A DNA stretch of 64,000 nt from Talinum fruticosum (Eukaryota > Streptophyta > Magnoliopsida > Caryophyllales > Talinaceae), in contig JAITYX010000005.1 in assembly GCA_021018815.1 (NCBI GenBank), positions 7,349,501 through 7,413,500 on the forward strand. Direction: 5' to 3'. Of the stretch, positions 10,815-21,100 are shown piece after piece. Each line of letters begins with the position of its first letter. Within the stretch, counting starts at the first letter, position 1. Under the pieces are notes generated by a model, which was not told the origin of the DNA, did no database searches, and was given only the letters and a program-made list of their open reading frames with translations. A program made the position numbers and the translations under genes.

Positions 10815-11755
10815 CCGAGCCCATAGCTCGGAACTAAGGCCCCCTTCTCCGCCTTAGACTCGGACACAATCCCCTCCTCCTCTACCTCCTCCACCTGGTG
10901 ATGCCTTCACTTCAGGTGCTTCTCAATTTATTTCTTCTACCTTGTCCACTACATTCCTGGACAAGATCTCCTTGGTGTCCACTGAATTCAAGGATACCCT
11001 CCGGTAATTCAAGACTCGTCCTCCAGCCTATCACCATAAACCAAAAACTCGCTCAATCCCAAATTCAAGAGCAACAAGACATGCTTCTAGAGATGAAAGC
11101 ATTGGTCAAGGAGTAAAGGGAGATGATTGAGCTCCTTCAGAAAGGCACTCCAAGGCGGGTCGAGATCCTGGTCGACTCGGATACATCGAAGAATCCTCGA
11201 GTCCAGCCCAAATCCTCCTCTGCAGGGGGAGAAGAAGAAGAAGGATAAGAAGAAGAGGAGCCTGCGGCTGAGGTAGCTCCATCTCGAAGAAGGGGAGAAG
11301 GAAGAAGAACAAGGAGCGAAGCAGCCGAGGGCCAAGGTGCTTCAGCCCTTCAACCTAAAGTGATCAGCTCGGACAGTAGTCCGAGTGGGTCGAAGACCTT
11401 GCTGATCATGGTCGGTCAACAACAGTCCAGCCAGAGCCAGCACCTCCCTCACTCGAGTTCTAGGAGGATGAACCTCTCGGACGACTTAGTTCCGGGTCGG
11501 CCACTCGGAACCGAGCCCATTCCGGAGATCCCAGTGCTGCCCCGGCCTCGTTCGTCCACATCTTCAAGATCTTATCGGCGCAGGCACACTACTCGTCCAC
11601 CATCCTTGACTCGAGATCGCTCCATCCCCTCCTTCTTAGAATTTTTTTCTCGTTTTCAAGTTTTTTTCTTTTACTTTTGTCCGGACATAAAAATTTGTAT
11701 CCTCTTGATACATTCTTCCTCCTTTTGTTTTGCTGAAAGGCAAAGGGGAGAATAG
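10815..11755 (+). pseudogene. Cop-C third ORF, C-terminal half
   Basis: This is the remnant of the copia post-pol ORF, cut on its 5' side by Gyp-1. It shows the Pro/Leu-rich linker, then TITINQKLAQSQIQ-like sequence and MLLEMKALVKE (11040-11116). An in-frame TAG follows, then REMIELLQKGTPRR, which together would form a short coiled coil. Next come DSDTSKNPRVQPKSSS and an acidic GGEEEEG run broken by a stop. The tail is SSDSSPSGSKTL and the terminal motif PRPRSSTSSRSYRRR (about 11545-11585). It is the plus-strand counterpart of Cop-B 2201-2930. Frame is kept better here than in Cop-B or Cop-F, but it is still not an intact gene. Its function is unknown. Confidence 0.75.
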
Positions 11756-12029
11756 TTAGAAAAATTTGTTGTCGTGTTTAGAGGGAGTTTCTCTCACCCT
11801 CTTTTGTGTACATATTTTTTTGCATATTAATGAAGTATCGGTTTCTTGCTAATTGTTTTCCGAGTTTTAATTTCTTGCTTAGTAATTTTGTATGCTTTGA
11901 TTCAACAAACTCTATACAATTCTCTCTAGTTTCTCCGACTCATTCTTGAGAAAGAATGAAAAATCTAATCTATAACACTAACAAAGTTTCTATCTAAGTA
12001 TGGAATGCCTTTCATAAAAAAGGGGAGAT
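11756..12029 (+). other. Cop-C 3' spacer and polypurine tract
   Basis: This is the non-coding spacer between the third ORF and the LTR. It ends in AAAAAGGGGAGAT (12017-12029), the polypurine tract. The phrase GGAATGCCTTTCATAAAAAA before it is shared with Cop-B, Cop-F and Cop-D. Confidence 0.8.
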
Positions 12030-13541
12030 TGAAGACTTAGACTTTGCATGTATATCATTATGAGTACCATCAAGGAATCAGGTGTAGACTTCATCTCTTG
12101 TAAGTTTTGATTACAAGTCATTTTAAGTGTTTTAGAAACTTTTCGAGTGATATAGAATCTTTTATGAGTGTTATAGAAACTATTGCATATGTTTTCACTT
12201 GATTCCGACCGACTCGTAAAGCATACTCTTGCTTATCATTTCACACACAATTATGAGTCACTCGGACAACACTCGGACTTATCGCATGTTCAAACATTTG
12301 CTCTAACGTGTATAAACTTAGGTCCGACTTCATGTTCTCGCTTGATTAAATTACGGTGTTAATTCATCTCTCTAAGTTAGCATATTTTATTTGAACCATG
12401 CGTGTCCGGATCAAGTTTTACTACTCGATATTCTCTATCCGACTTGATTTACTTCTAGACCGACTCGGATGGAATTTAAGTATAATGGATATTAGACTCG
12501 TAAAATTCCACTCTTTCGAGACTCGGATAATTAGGCACTTAATTATCTTAATTAATTATTATCTCGTGTCTAATCTTGGACCAAAGTATTTTATACTTTG
12601 AGAACCAAATTGATTTACTTTTATAAGTTATCTAAATGAGGTTATCCTGTTTTTGAAATACAAAAGTAACCGGCTTCAAGTTGTGAATCACCAGCAGACA
12701 AGGCTTTTCTACTTCGAAGGCCCGGACAATCGTGTCGTGGTTGTCCGTTTCCAAAACCGAAAATCTTCAATGCTAAGCTCAATGGTGGTTTCCACCCTAC
12801 TTTTCGAAACCACTAGTGGATTGGGACATCAAAAGGAGTCAAAGAGCCGTTGCCCAACGTTCACACCTCAACGGATATTTTCCGAGTCACTCGTAAAAGC
12901 CATTGTAACCGATCACAAAGGACTTCTAATCTGAAGATAGTCACAATGGCTAATCTGCTTGGTCATCTATAAATAGAAGCCAACTCTCGAGACTAGAAGA
13001 TTGTTGAACCTATTGCTGAAATTATCTCTCTTTGTATAATTCTCATTCAATCTTCTACTTACAACTCCAACTCGTACTTAACATCTTTCCGAGTTGTAAG
13101 GTCTTGTAATCAGTCACAAACACTTATTTTTACTTTCCGAGTAAGGTCCCTTGATTGAGTCTGTAGGGGTTATCTCAGCTCGCTTGTCCCTAACTCGTAA
13201 AGGTTACCTTAGTTAGGAAGTACTAGATCGGATAAGGGAATTTCGAGTCTAGGAAAAACTTATAAGGAATTGTCTAAGGGAGCAATTTTGGTTGAGTCTT
13301 TCTACTATATTTTGTGGATTCAAAATAGTGGATTTGACTCGGTGCTTCGATTAGACCTTGGTTTTCTGCCCCGGGAGGGTTTCCACGTATTTTTGAGTTA
13401 ACACCTTTTTTTATTCTAATCTAGACTCAAACTCGTTTCAAAGTCGGCTTTAGATTTTAATCTTCCATTCTTTGCTCAAATTTCCTCATCACCCTATTCA
13501 CCCCCTCTAGGGTGACTTAGTCTCTCCAAGAGCAAACCTTC
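12030..13541 (+). repeat. Cop-C 3' LTR
   Basis: This complete plus-strand copia LTR of 1.51 kb starts TGAAGACTTAG and ends AAACCTTC, where the final A of the family is G or lost. It carries CTATAAATAG at 12967-12976 and the CACCCTATTCACCCCCTC block near its end. A ACTCGTAAAA/TTTTCCGAGT palindrome-like site lies about 75 bases before the TATA box. Flanking bases on the right are GGATG; the other flank was lost with the 5' part of the element. Confidence 0.9.
12967..12976 (+). promoter_or_regulatory. TATA box of Cop-C LTR
   Basis: CTATAAATAG followed by AAGCC is identical in sequence and place to the TATA boxes of the other copia LTRs. Confidence 0.75.
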
Positions 13542-14001
13542 GGATGGCGTGAGACTTTCGGTCCGGTGCGAGCCCAAAGAAGAGAGAGAGAGAGAGAGAG
13601 GTTGAGATGGAGATGGACTTCGGTTGGTGACAGAATCGTGAGGCTCCGGGTTTCTTCGGTTGAAGGAGCAAGCAGCAGCAAGAGGAGAGGATAAAGGCTT
13701 GAAGGGCTCGGGTTTCTTTGGGTAGCGATGGAGACCGAGTGGAAGAAGGATTCTAGGGGCTTGGTCGAAGAAGGAGACGAGGTGGAGAAGAAGATGAGAG
13801 GGTTTGAAGTCTTCGGGTATGGTGATGCCAAAGAGGAGAGCTAGAAGATGAGAGCGTGTAGGGTTTCTGGGAAAACCGAAAATGGTAAAGGAGGGCTATC
13901 GATTTTTGAGTGTATGAGGGCTGAGAGGAGGGAGAGAGAAATTAGGGTTAGGGTTTTTGGGTGTGTGGAGGTCTAAAGAGGAGGAAGAGAGGATTTAAGT
14001 G
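13542..14001. other. Unassigned 460 bp between two LTRs
   Basis: This stretch belongs to none of the repeat families recognised here. Its minus strand is TC-rich with an (AG/CT)n run at about 13579-13601, and near 13943-13955 it reads AACCCTAACCCTAA, a doubled telo-box. That composition is common in plant gene leaders. An open frame of about 100 codons on the minus strand lacks an ATG at its start and runs into the neighbouring LTR, so I do not call a gene. It may be a relic of pre-insertion host DNA. Confidence 0.45.
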
Positions 14002-15164
14002 TGAAGACTTAGGTATAAGTCTCTATCTCTCTTGGGTTTTGATTCTACGTCATTATGAGCCTTATAGAAACTCACATCTAGGTTTTCATCCTATTCGACT
14101 CCTTCGAAAACCAATTTATTTGCATATCACTCGAATTGTGTTTCGACCCGAGTCGGACATAACTCGAACTATTACATGAGTAAATAATTTCTCTAACACT
14201 TTTATTATCAAGCATCGACTTTGTGTTTCAAGTGAAAATGTATTACAATGTTAATTTTAAGTTCTAAGTTAGTTTACTTATGGAAAATTATTTGCTTGAT
14301 CAAGTTTACGTATCCTTGACTCAAGATGGAATCTAAACCCAATGGATATTAGACTCGGAAAATTCCACTCTTTTAGGCCAAAGATAATTAAGTGCTTAAT
14401 TACTCCTATTTAATTATTATATGTGCCTAATCTTAAACCAAAGTATTTTTATACTTTGAGTACCACTTTGATTTGCTTTTATAGGTTGTTGAAACAAGCA
14501 TAATCTACTTTTAAAATACAAAAGCAATCGATTTCTAGCAGCTTAAACACCGAGTAGACAGAGATTAACCATTTCCGGACATGGCTCAAATGCCGTGTCG
14601 AGGTCGTTTGTTTCCAAAACTGGAAAATTGTAACCTTGATTTTAACAGTTGTTTTCATCTTATATTTCAATCACCACTAGATGGTTGGACTACTTATGGA
14701 GCCAAGAACCGTTACACAATGTTCACATTTCAACGGATCTTTTTCGAGTGACTCGGACTAGCCGTTACAATGGCTATTGAAGCTCAGCAATCCGGAACAA
14801 GTCTCAATGGTCACTCTGCCTTGGTGCTTATGAATAGAAGCAACTTCACAAGACTTGAAGATTTCCGTTGAACACATTGCTTAACACTTAGTGCATTCTT
14901 ACTCAATCTTTACCTTACTACTCCAAATTTGTAATCTTTTACTTTCTTATTGTAAAGAAAGTCTTGTAATCACTTCTACTCTTTACTTTCTTTCTAAATC
15001 CCTTGACCGAGCTGTAAGGGCTAACTCAGGTCGGTTGTCTCTGACTCGTAAGGGTTAACTCAATCAGGAAGTACTAGATCGGATAAGGGAACTTCGAGTC
15101 TAGGAAAACTTGTAAAGGAATTGTCTAAGGGAGAAATTCCGAGAGTCAGTCCTTTGTAATTGTG
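14002..15164 (+). repeat. Cop-D 5' LTR, part a
   Basis: It starts TGAAGACTTAGG and follows the copia LTR order up to CAGTCCTTTGTAATTGTG, where Cop-E begins. The TATA region (about 14828-14837) has decayed to TATGAATAG. The remaining part of this LTR resumes at 25093. Confidence 0.85.
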
Positions 15165-15174
15165 AGAAAGTAGA

Positions 15175-16791
15175 AAATCTAAGAAGGAGGGGATGGAGCA
15201 GTCTAAGTTGAAGATGATAGACGAGCACTGCGCCTTTGCTAATAAGATCTCGAAGATGTTGATGAACGAGGTGGGGGCAGCGACTGGGATTTCGAAATGG
15301 GCTTAGCTCCGAGTGGCCGACCTAGAACTAGGTCGTTTAGAGGCTCATCCTCCCGAAACTCAACTTATGGAGGGGTGTGCTCAGCCGACGTGCTGCCGAT
15401 TGACCATGGTCAGCAGGGTCTTCCGACCCACTCAGTACTACTATCCGAGCCGATCACTTCAGGTTGTGGTTCGGGAGCACCTCGACCCTCTCGCTACTGC
15501 TCGTTCTTTGTTCTTCTTCCTTCTTCCCTTCCTTAGATGGAGCTGCCTCAGCCACGTGCTCTTCTTCTTCTCATTCTTTGTCTTCTTCTCCCCTTTTGAG
15601 GAGGATTTGGCCGGACTCGAGGATTCTTCGAAGTGTCTAAGTCGACCGGATCATGAGCCGCCTTGATTGCCTCTCTTGAAGGAGCTCGATCAGCTCCCTC
15701 TCGCTCTTTAACCAGGGCCTTCATCTCGAGAAGCACATCCTCGCTGCTCTCGAATTTGGGATTGAGCAGTTTTCGGTTAATGGTCATAGACTAGAAGACA
15801 GTCTTGAATGACCGAAGGGTGTCCTTAAGCTCGGAGGACACCGAGGAGATTTTGTCCAACACAATGGTGGACAAAGTAGAAGAAGGAACTCGAGAAACAC
15901 CCGAGGTGGAGGCACCACCAGGTGGAGGAGGTAAAGGAAGAGGGGATTGGGTCCGAGTCCGAGGTGTAGAAGGGGGCCTCGGTTCGAGCTATGGACCCGG
16001 ACATCCGGTTGGGTCTCCCGGTATCCATACCCAAGGAGTTGCTTTTAGCCGACGACAACGGTAGCCTCGAAAACCACGTTAGGATTTGAGGGAAGAGGAA
16101 CTTTGAATTGTTTGAAGATGAGGGTGAGAAGAGCCCCGAAAGGAAGAGGGGTGTTCTTCTTGTTCCGAGTCCGAGCGAGCACAACCGCCATTTGCTCGAC
16201 TATAGCAGGAAAGAGGTCTACTTCGTAGCCCTCTAGAATGTCGTACTGAGCTTTGAGGTGCTTGGAGTTAGGGTTCTCCTTGCTAGAATGTTGTGAGAAG
16301 AAAGTTCTCATCAGCAGGAAGCATAAAACACGAGCTTCGACTTGAGTTGGGTCACGGAGAAGTTTTTGCATGACCCCGGGAATTCTTTAGCATACTTCTC
16401 AAAGAAGTCATCAGTAACCTAGTTGAAAGGGATGGGGTTCATGTTCAAGAATAGAGAAGACACTTTGAAGAGACGGTGAAGAAGAGAAGCATTGATGCGA
16501 ACAGTTATGTTTTGAACTCTTGAGGTGAGGATACCCTCGGAGCTAGAAAGATTTGTGTAGAACTCGAAACAAGTTCGGGTAAATGAACTCACCGAAACAT
16601 GGGAAATTGTAGACCCTGTTGATTTAATACGAGCCAACCACGAAAACTTTGTGGTCGAGAAGAATTTGTCATCCAACGTGAGATGTTAGGTGACATTGGG
16701 TTTGGAAGGATTGGAGGGGCCTTCCTAGCTCTTGGTACGAGGTTTCTTGGTGGCAAAACCAAGAAAATCGGGGGGAACCTCTTTTCGGCAT
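15175..16791 (-). pseudogene. Cop-E third ORF with intact start (MPKRGS)
   Basis: The ATG at 16791-16789 opens MPKRGSPRFSWFCHQ. After a frameshift comes DDKFFSTTKFSWLARI (near 16670) and CFEFYTNLSSSEGI followed by VRINASLLHRLF. This pattern resembles the Pfam-type 'putative plant transposon protein' (Transposase_32-like) region. Next are TFFSQHSSKENPNS, YDILEGYEVDLFPAIVEQM and LPFGALLTLIFKQFKVPLP (16320-16090), a Pro/Gly-rich linker, and TINRKLLNPKFESSEDVL with LLEMKALVKERE (15787-15700), a probable coiled coil. The tail carries DTSKNPRVRPNPP and a basic/acidic segment. It ends near 15175 where the element stops. Several frameshifts and stops make it inactive. The domain name rests on memory of the family pattern only. 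Confidence 0.72.
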
Positions 16792-16984
16792 GTTTGATGT
16801 GGAAAAGAGAGAGAGATGAACTCTTATGAAAGAAAAAGAGAGATAGCTCGATGAGAGTGAGCGAAACGAAAAAATAAAATGAAAGAGTAGAAAAGAGAGA
16901 TCCGAGAGCAACAAAGCTTACTTGAGATGTTCTTCTCTTAGCTTTAGAGCGATGTACGTTTCTTGGAATGTAGAGAGTTTGCTG

Positions 16985-17010
16985 AGGTTGAAGTAAGTAA
17001 GCGAGAGAGA
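16985..17010 (-). repeat. CT-rich leader tract before the Cop-E third ORF
   Basis: On the minus strand this is a (TC)n run between the internal TATA box and the third-ORF ATG. Comparable tracts precede the same ORF in Cop-F (about 50225-50340) and Cop-D (54980-55018). Plant core promoters often carry such pyrimidine patches near the transcription start. Confidence 0.7.
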
Positions 17011-17055
17011 GAGAGTGAGTAGAGAGTAAAGTAGAGAAATGAACGAAAACGGATG

Positions 17056-17065
17056 CTATTTATAG
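17056..17065 (-). promoter_or_regulatory. Internal TATA box upstream of the Cop-E third ORF
   Basis: The minus strand reads CTATAAATAG, the same decamer as the LTR TATA boxes, but here it lies between the pol stop (17461) and the third-ORF ATG (16791). Two exact MSA motifs lie 75-115 bases upstream and a CT-rich leader lies downstream. I infer a separate promoter for the third ORF. Confidence 0.6.
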
Positions 17066-17139
17066 AGAAAAATATCCCTCGCTAGTCGTTCGACTCGGCT
17101 CTTCAATGGCCGCCTCGGACCGATGTGACTGTTTTGCTC

Positions 17140-17179
17140 TCCAACGGTTAGAATTCTAGCGATTGTCTCCCAACGGCTA
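17140..17179 (-). promoter_or_regulatory. Two exact MSA (mitosis-specific activator) motifs in Cop-E
   Basis: TCCAACGGTTA (17140-17150) and CCCAACGGCTA (17169-17179) both fit the MSA consensus YCYAACGGYYA. In plant genes this site is bound by three-repeat MYB proteins and drives G2/M expression. Both lie just upstream of the internal TATA box. The same pair precedes the third ORF of Cop-F (50061-50100). Confidence 0.6.
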
Positions 17180-17460
17180 GTTGTCCGATCAAAGCGCGAG
17201 AGAGAGAGAGAGGATAAAAAAGAGATTTTAAAATACAATTCTGAAATTCTCCACTTGTCTAGAGATGATTTCGAAGTTTGATGTCCATTTTTCTCAAAAT
17301 CCGAGTCCGACTCAGCTTAAGTTTAGGAGTGACTTAAAAACAACAAAAAATAATAACTATCAGCTCAGTATCACTGGTTCAACTCGAACTAATTGTTATT
17401 AAAGAAAGTAAGTATATAACACATAATCATGCAGAGTAATTTCACTAAAAAAGCACATAA

Positions 17461-18296
17461 TTATGCATTTATCATACCAAGCTCATTCCTAATAAAGAAA
17501 AACCGATCCTCACTAGGTGGCTTAGTAAAGATATCAGCTAATTGAAGATTGGTAGGAATGAATTCAAGTTCAATATCCCCTTTCTCATAGTGGTCTCTTA
17601 GGAAATGATACTCGACCTTAATATGTTTTGTCTTTGAGTGCTCGAACTGGATTCTTGGTGATGCCGATTGCACTTTGATTGTCACACATTATTGGAATTG
17701 ATTTGAATGAAAGTCCAAGATCTCTCAAGTGTTGCTTTATCCATAAAATCTTAGCACAAAGCATGCCCCAGCCTACAATATACTCAGCTTCAGCGAGTTG
17801 ATAGAGCTACCGAGTTCCGCTTCTTTGAGTGCCAAGATATTAGGGATTGACCCGTAAACCGGCGAGCTCCCGAGGTGCTCTTTCTATCAACTTTGTACCC
17901 AAGCATAGTCAGCATCCGAGTATCCAGTGAGAGTTAGTTCTGAGTTTCGGAGTACTATAGACCTAAATTCTCGCTCCCGCAAGATATCTCGAATATTCTC
18001 TTCACCGCAGTGAGATGTGATTCTTTTGGATTAGCTTGAAATCTTGCACATAGACAGACACTAAACATTATGTCCCGCCTACTGGAAGTAAGATATAGCA
18101 AAGATCCAATTATACCTCGATAGAGTGTCCGATCTACTGCTTTACCTTTCTCGTTTGAGTCAAGTTTTATGCTATCGCTCATTGGTGTTGCTGCATGTTT
18201 CGCAACTTGAAGTTTGTACTTCTTCAAGCATCTCCTTGGTATACTTCGATTGATGGACATAAATGCCATCTTTGTCTTGCTTGATTTGTAGATCAA
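17461..18296 (-). pseudogene. Cop-E RNase H and 3' end of pol
   Basis: This is the C-terminal RNase H of the copia polyprotein, which removes RNA from the RNA/DNA hybrid. On the minus strand it reads GSLLYLTSSRRDIMFSVC and ANPKESHLTAVKRIF (18296-17955). After several frameshifts comes FEHSKTKHIKVEYHFLRDHY, GDIELEFIPT and LADIFTKPPSEDRF (17685-17490), and the frame stops at 17461. The central part containing the DADYA-type catalytic region (about 17955-17690) is badly shifted. The DIFTKP end motif and stop mark the 3' end of pol, from which the ORF-3 promoter region begins. Confidence 0.88.
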
Positions 18297-18336
18297 GGAA
18301 GAAATTGAGTTCTCCTATCATGCTCATTTGAAATTC

Positions 18337-19127
18337 CTATCTCATTAACTCGGAAAAATCTCGATATAAAATTTCATTAGTAGCTCCAAAAATTATATCA
18401 TCAACATAGATGTGAGGAATGAGAAAGTCTTTCCCCTTGGTTTTTATAAAAAGAGTCTTGTCAATATGACCTCTTCTAAAATCATTTTCAACCAAGAAAT
18501 TGCTCGATCTTTCATACCAAGCTCCGGGAGCTTGTTTAAGACCATAGAGAGCTTTTTGCAATTTGAAAACATGATTTGGAAATTCTGAGTTTTCAAATCT
18601 AGGGGTTGCTTAGCATAAAATTCCTCTTCAATGAAACCATTGAGAAAAGCACATTTAACATCCATTTGATATAACTTGATATTCATGCTAGATGCAAATG
18701 GCAAGAGGATTCTAATAGTTTCAATTCGGCAACAGTGTAAAGGTTCCCCCACAATCAATCCCTTCTTCTTGATTGTAACCTTGAGCCACAAGTCTAGCCT
18801 TATTTCTGACTACCAACCCACCTTCATCCAGCTTTGTTCTTCAAAACCATTTGGTTCCTATGACTGGGTGGTCGAAGGTCGTTTGGTCAAAGTCCGTACT
18901 TGGTTTCTTTCGAATTGATTGAGTTCCTCTTGCATGGCCTCTACCCATTCAGATTTATTTAGGGCCTCTAGTGCATTTCTAGGTTCAGTTAATGATATGA
19001 ATGCAGTGAATGCACATAGATTTTGAAGAGTGGAGCGAGTTCTTACCCCACTATTGATATGAGATAAGATGTTTTCTAGTGGGTGACTAGAAGCATACTT
19101 GTATGCTCTACCTGTTCTTTGGTTCAC
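18337..19127 (-). pseudogene. Cop-E reverse transcriptase
   Basis: On the minus strand the RVT_2 domain begins EPRNALEALNKSEWVEAMQ within the 19127-18858 frame. It continues with LYQMDVKCAFLNGFIEEEFY (about 18680-18600), [16 protein letters not shown] and IYVDDIIFGATNE, with the YVDD motif intact at 18397-18408. At least three frameshifts interrupt it, one near the conserved G-T-K-W-V-F-K-N block. The catalytic aspartates survive but the protein cannot be made in one piece. Confidence 0.9.
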
Positions 19128-19156
19128 CAGTTCGATGAGGTTGAATTGGTTGATCT

Positions 19157-21100
19157 TCAGTAGTACTGTTCCGAGTGAGCTTGTTTATGTGATTGACCTT
19201 CAACATTCCGAGCCGACTCTTGAGTCGTCTCATTCCGAGTCATGTTGTTCCGAGTGACTTCGTTTTGAGTAACATTGATTTGATTCTTGATGAGCTCATT
19301 TTCATCAAGATCATCATCTCTGCTGAGTTTCAGTGTCCGAGAATGTTGACTCACTTGGTTTTTCCTGTTCAATCTCATCAAAGACAATGTGGATGCTTTC
19401 TTCCACTTTGTTAGTTCTTTTATTAAAAATACGATATGCTTTGCTATGAGATGAATAACCGAGAAAAATACCTTCATCTCGACCGAGCATCAAACTTGGT
19501 CAGGTGATCCTTACCATTGTTGTGAACAAAGCACTTACATCCAAAGGGTTTGAAGTATGAAATGTTGGGTTTCTTCCCTTTGTAGAGCTCGTATGGGGTT
19601 TTCTTCGGGATGGGTCCGATGAGGCATTTGTTCAATGTGTAGTTTGCTATGTTGATCGCCTCGACCTAGAAATAGTAGGGTAGATTATGTTCGATCATCA
19701 TTATCCTTGCTATTTCTTCAAGAGTTTTGTTCTTTCTCTCCACTACTCCATTTTGTTGAGGAATTCTTGGAGCTAAGAAGTTGTGAGAGATGCCATTTTT
19801 ATCACAAAACTCGCAAATTCCGAGACTCGACTTAGATTTTCCTGCAGAGATTGCTCGAAGTCTTTGAAAGCTTCATTCCCGTGCTTAAGAAAACACATCC
19901 AGGTAAATCGTGAGTAGTCATCAACAATAACAAGCACATATGATTTACCTCCGAGACTCTTAACGGTATTTCACCACATAAATCCATTTGCAACATTTCA
20001 AGCACCTTGGATGTGGAAACAGTTTTCGAGAGATTTGAAAGATGATCTTACTTGTTTCCCTTTTGTGCATGCTTCATAGATTTTATCTTTCTTAAATGCA
20101 CAGACTTGGCAATCCTCTAACTAAACCATGAGATGCAAGTTTCTTAATTGTATGCATGCTAACATGACCTAGTTTACGATGTCGTTGAATCATCATGAAG
20201 AGATGCTTTTAAGCATGATAAATTCCGACTCGGTCGAAAGAGGAATAGTATAAGTGTTACCCGATCTCTTATCTCGAGAGCTTGGTCTCCTTGGTAGAAT
20301 CATCGAAATGTAACAGCTTGGTCCGAGTGAATCTTACCTCTTGACCTTTATCACACAATTGAGAGATGCTAAGCGGGTTGTATTTCGATCCTTTGACAAG
20401 GTATACTTGGGCTGACCGCATTGTTTCCTTTTCTAATCTTGCCTATCCCCGATTATCTTGCCATTGTTGTCATCTCCAAATGTGACTTTTCCCCCTTGTA
20501 GTCTTCTAACTCGGAAAAGAGTCTTGAATCTCCCGACATATGGTGTGAGCATCCATTGTTTAGGTACCAATGCCCTTTTATTCTTTTTCGAGTCACCTAC
20601 AAGTTAGAAACAAACTAACCTTTCTCACTTCCTCTAACAAACCCAAGTAACTCCCTTATCTGTGGTCCTTTTTGAGGAAGAAGACTCTTGGGAACCCAGA
20701 TTTGAATAACTTTGGGTTTTGTCTCGATTTTGAGTCTTCCTTTCAGTGAACTGAGTCTCGTGTCTCTTTCTTTTGGAATTCTTTTCTTTTGTAGACAGGA
20801 GGAGAAGGTTTTCTCCTGTAAGTTGATCTGGGCTCAGTCCTCCTTTCATTCTTGTGAATGGGACCATGCGCAGCCTTCCCGAACTTTACAGTTCCGGAAT
20901 CCTTTTGAAAAGCTCTAAGTAGGAATTAGATTCCTCCTCTCTGTTAAAACCAAGACCTTCTTTTCGAAGGAGACACATTGCAATCCTAAGAGCATTTCAA
21001 GGTTTTTCGACCTTGAGTAAATTTTAAAACAAGCTCTTGAGACTCATTCAGCTTTTTCTTTAGTTGCTCATTTTCTCTTCGAGTGACTCGGACTCGGTCT
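19157..21100 (-). pseudogene. Cop-E linker, protease, integrase region
   Basis: From high to low coordinates it holds a Lys/Glu-rich gag-to-protease linker (21100-20650) and then the protease block GHWYLNNGCSHHMSGD, where the catalytic Asp-Ser-Gly has become Asn-Asn-Gly (20552-20560). Next come the LCDKGQEVRF-type block (about 20370-20330), a degraded GAG-pre-integrase zinc region (20200-20050) and the integrase core (about 20000-19640; LEMLQMDLCGE, then many frameshifts). The integrase C-terminus and a Thr/Arg/Asn-rich linker to RT (19477-19157; TRNNMTRNETTQ) follow. Nothing in it can be functional. Confidence 0.8.

Noticed and set aside
13517..13831. 104-codon minus-strand frame
   Set aside because: It begins at TTG, crosses into the neighbouring Cop-C LTR and has no recognisable domain.
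13943..13956. Interstitial telomere repeat
   Set aside because: Only two degenerate units are present; this is too short for a telomere remnant and fits a promoter telo-box better.
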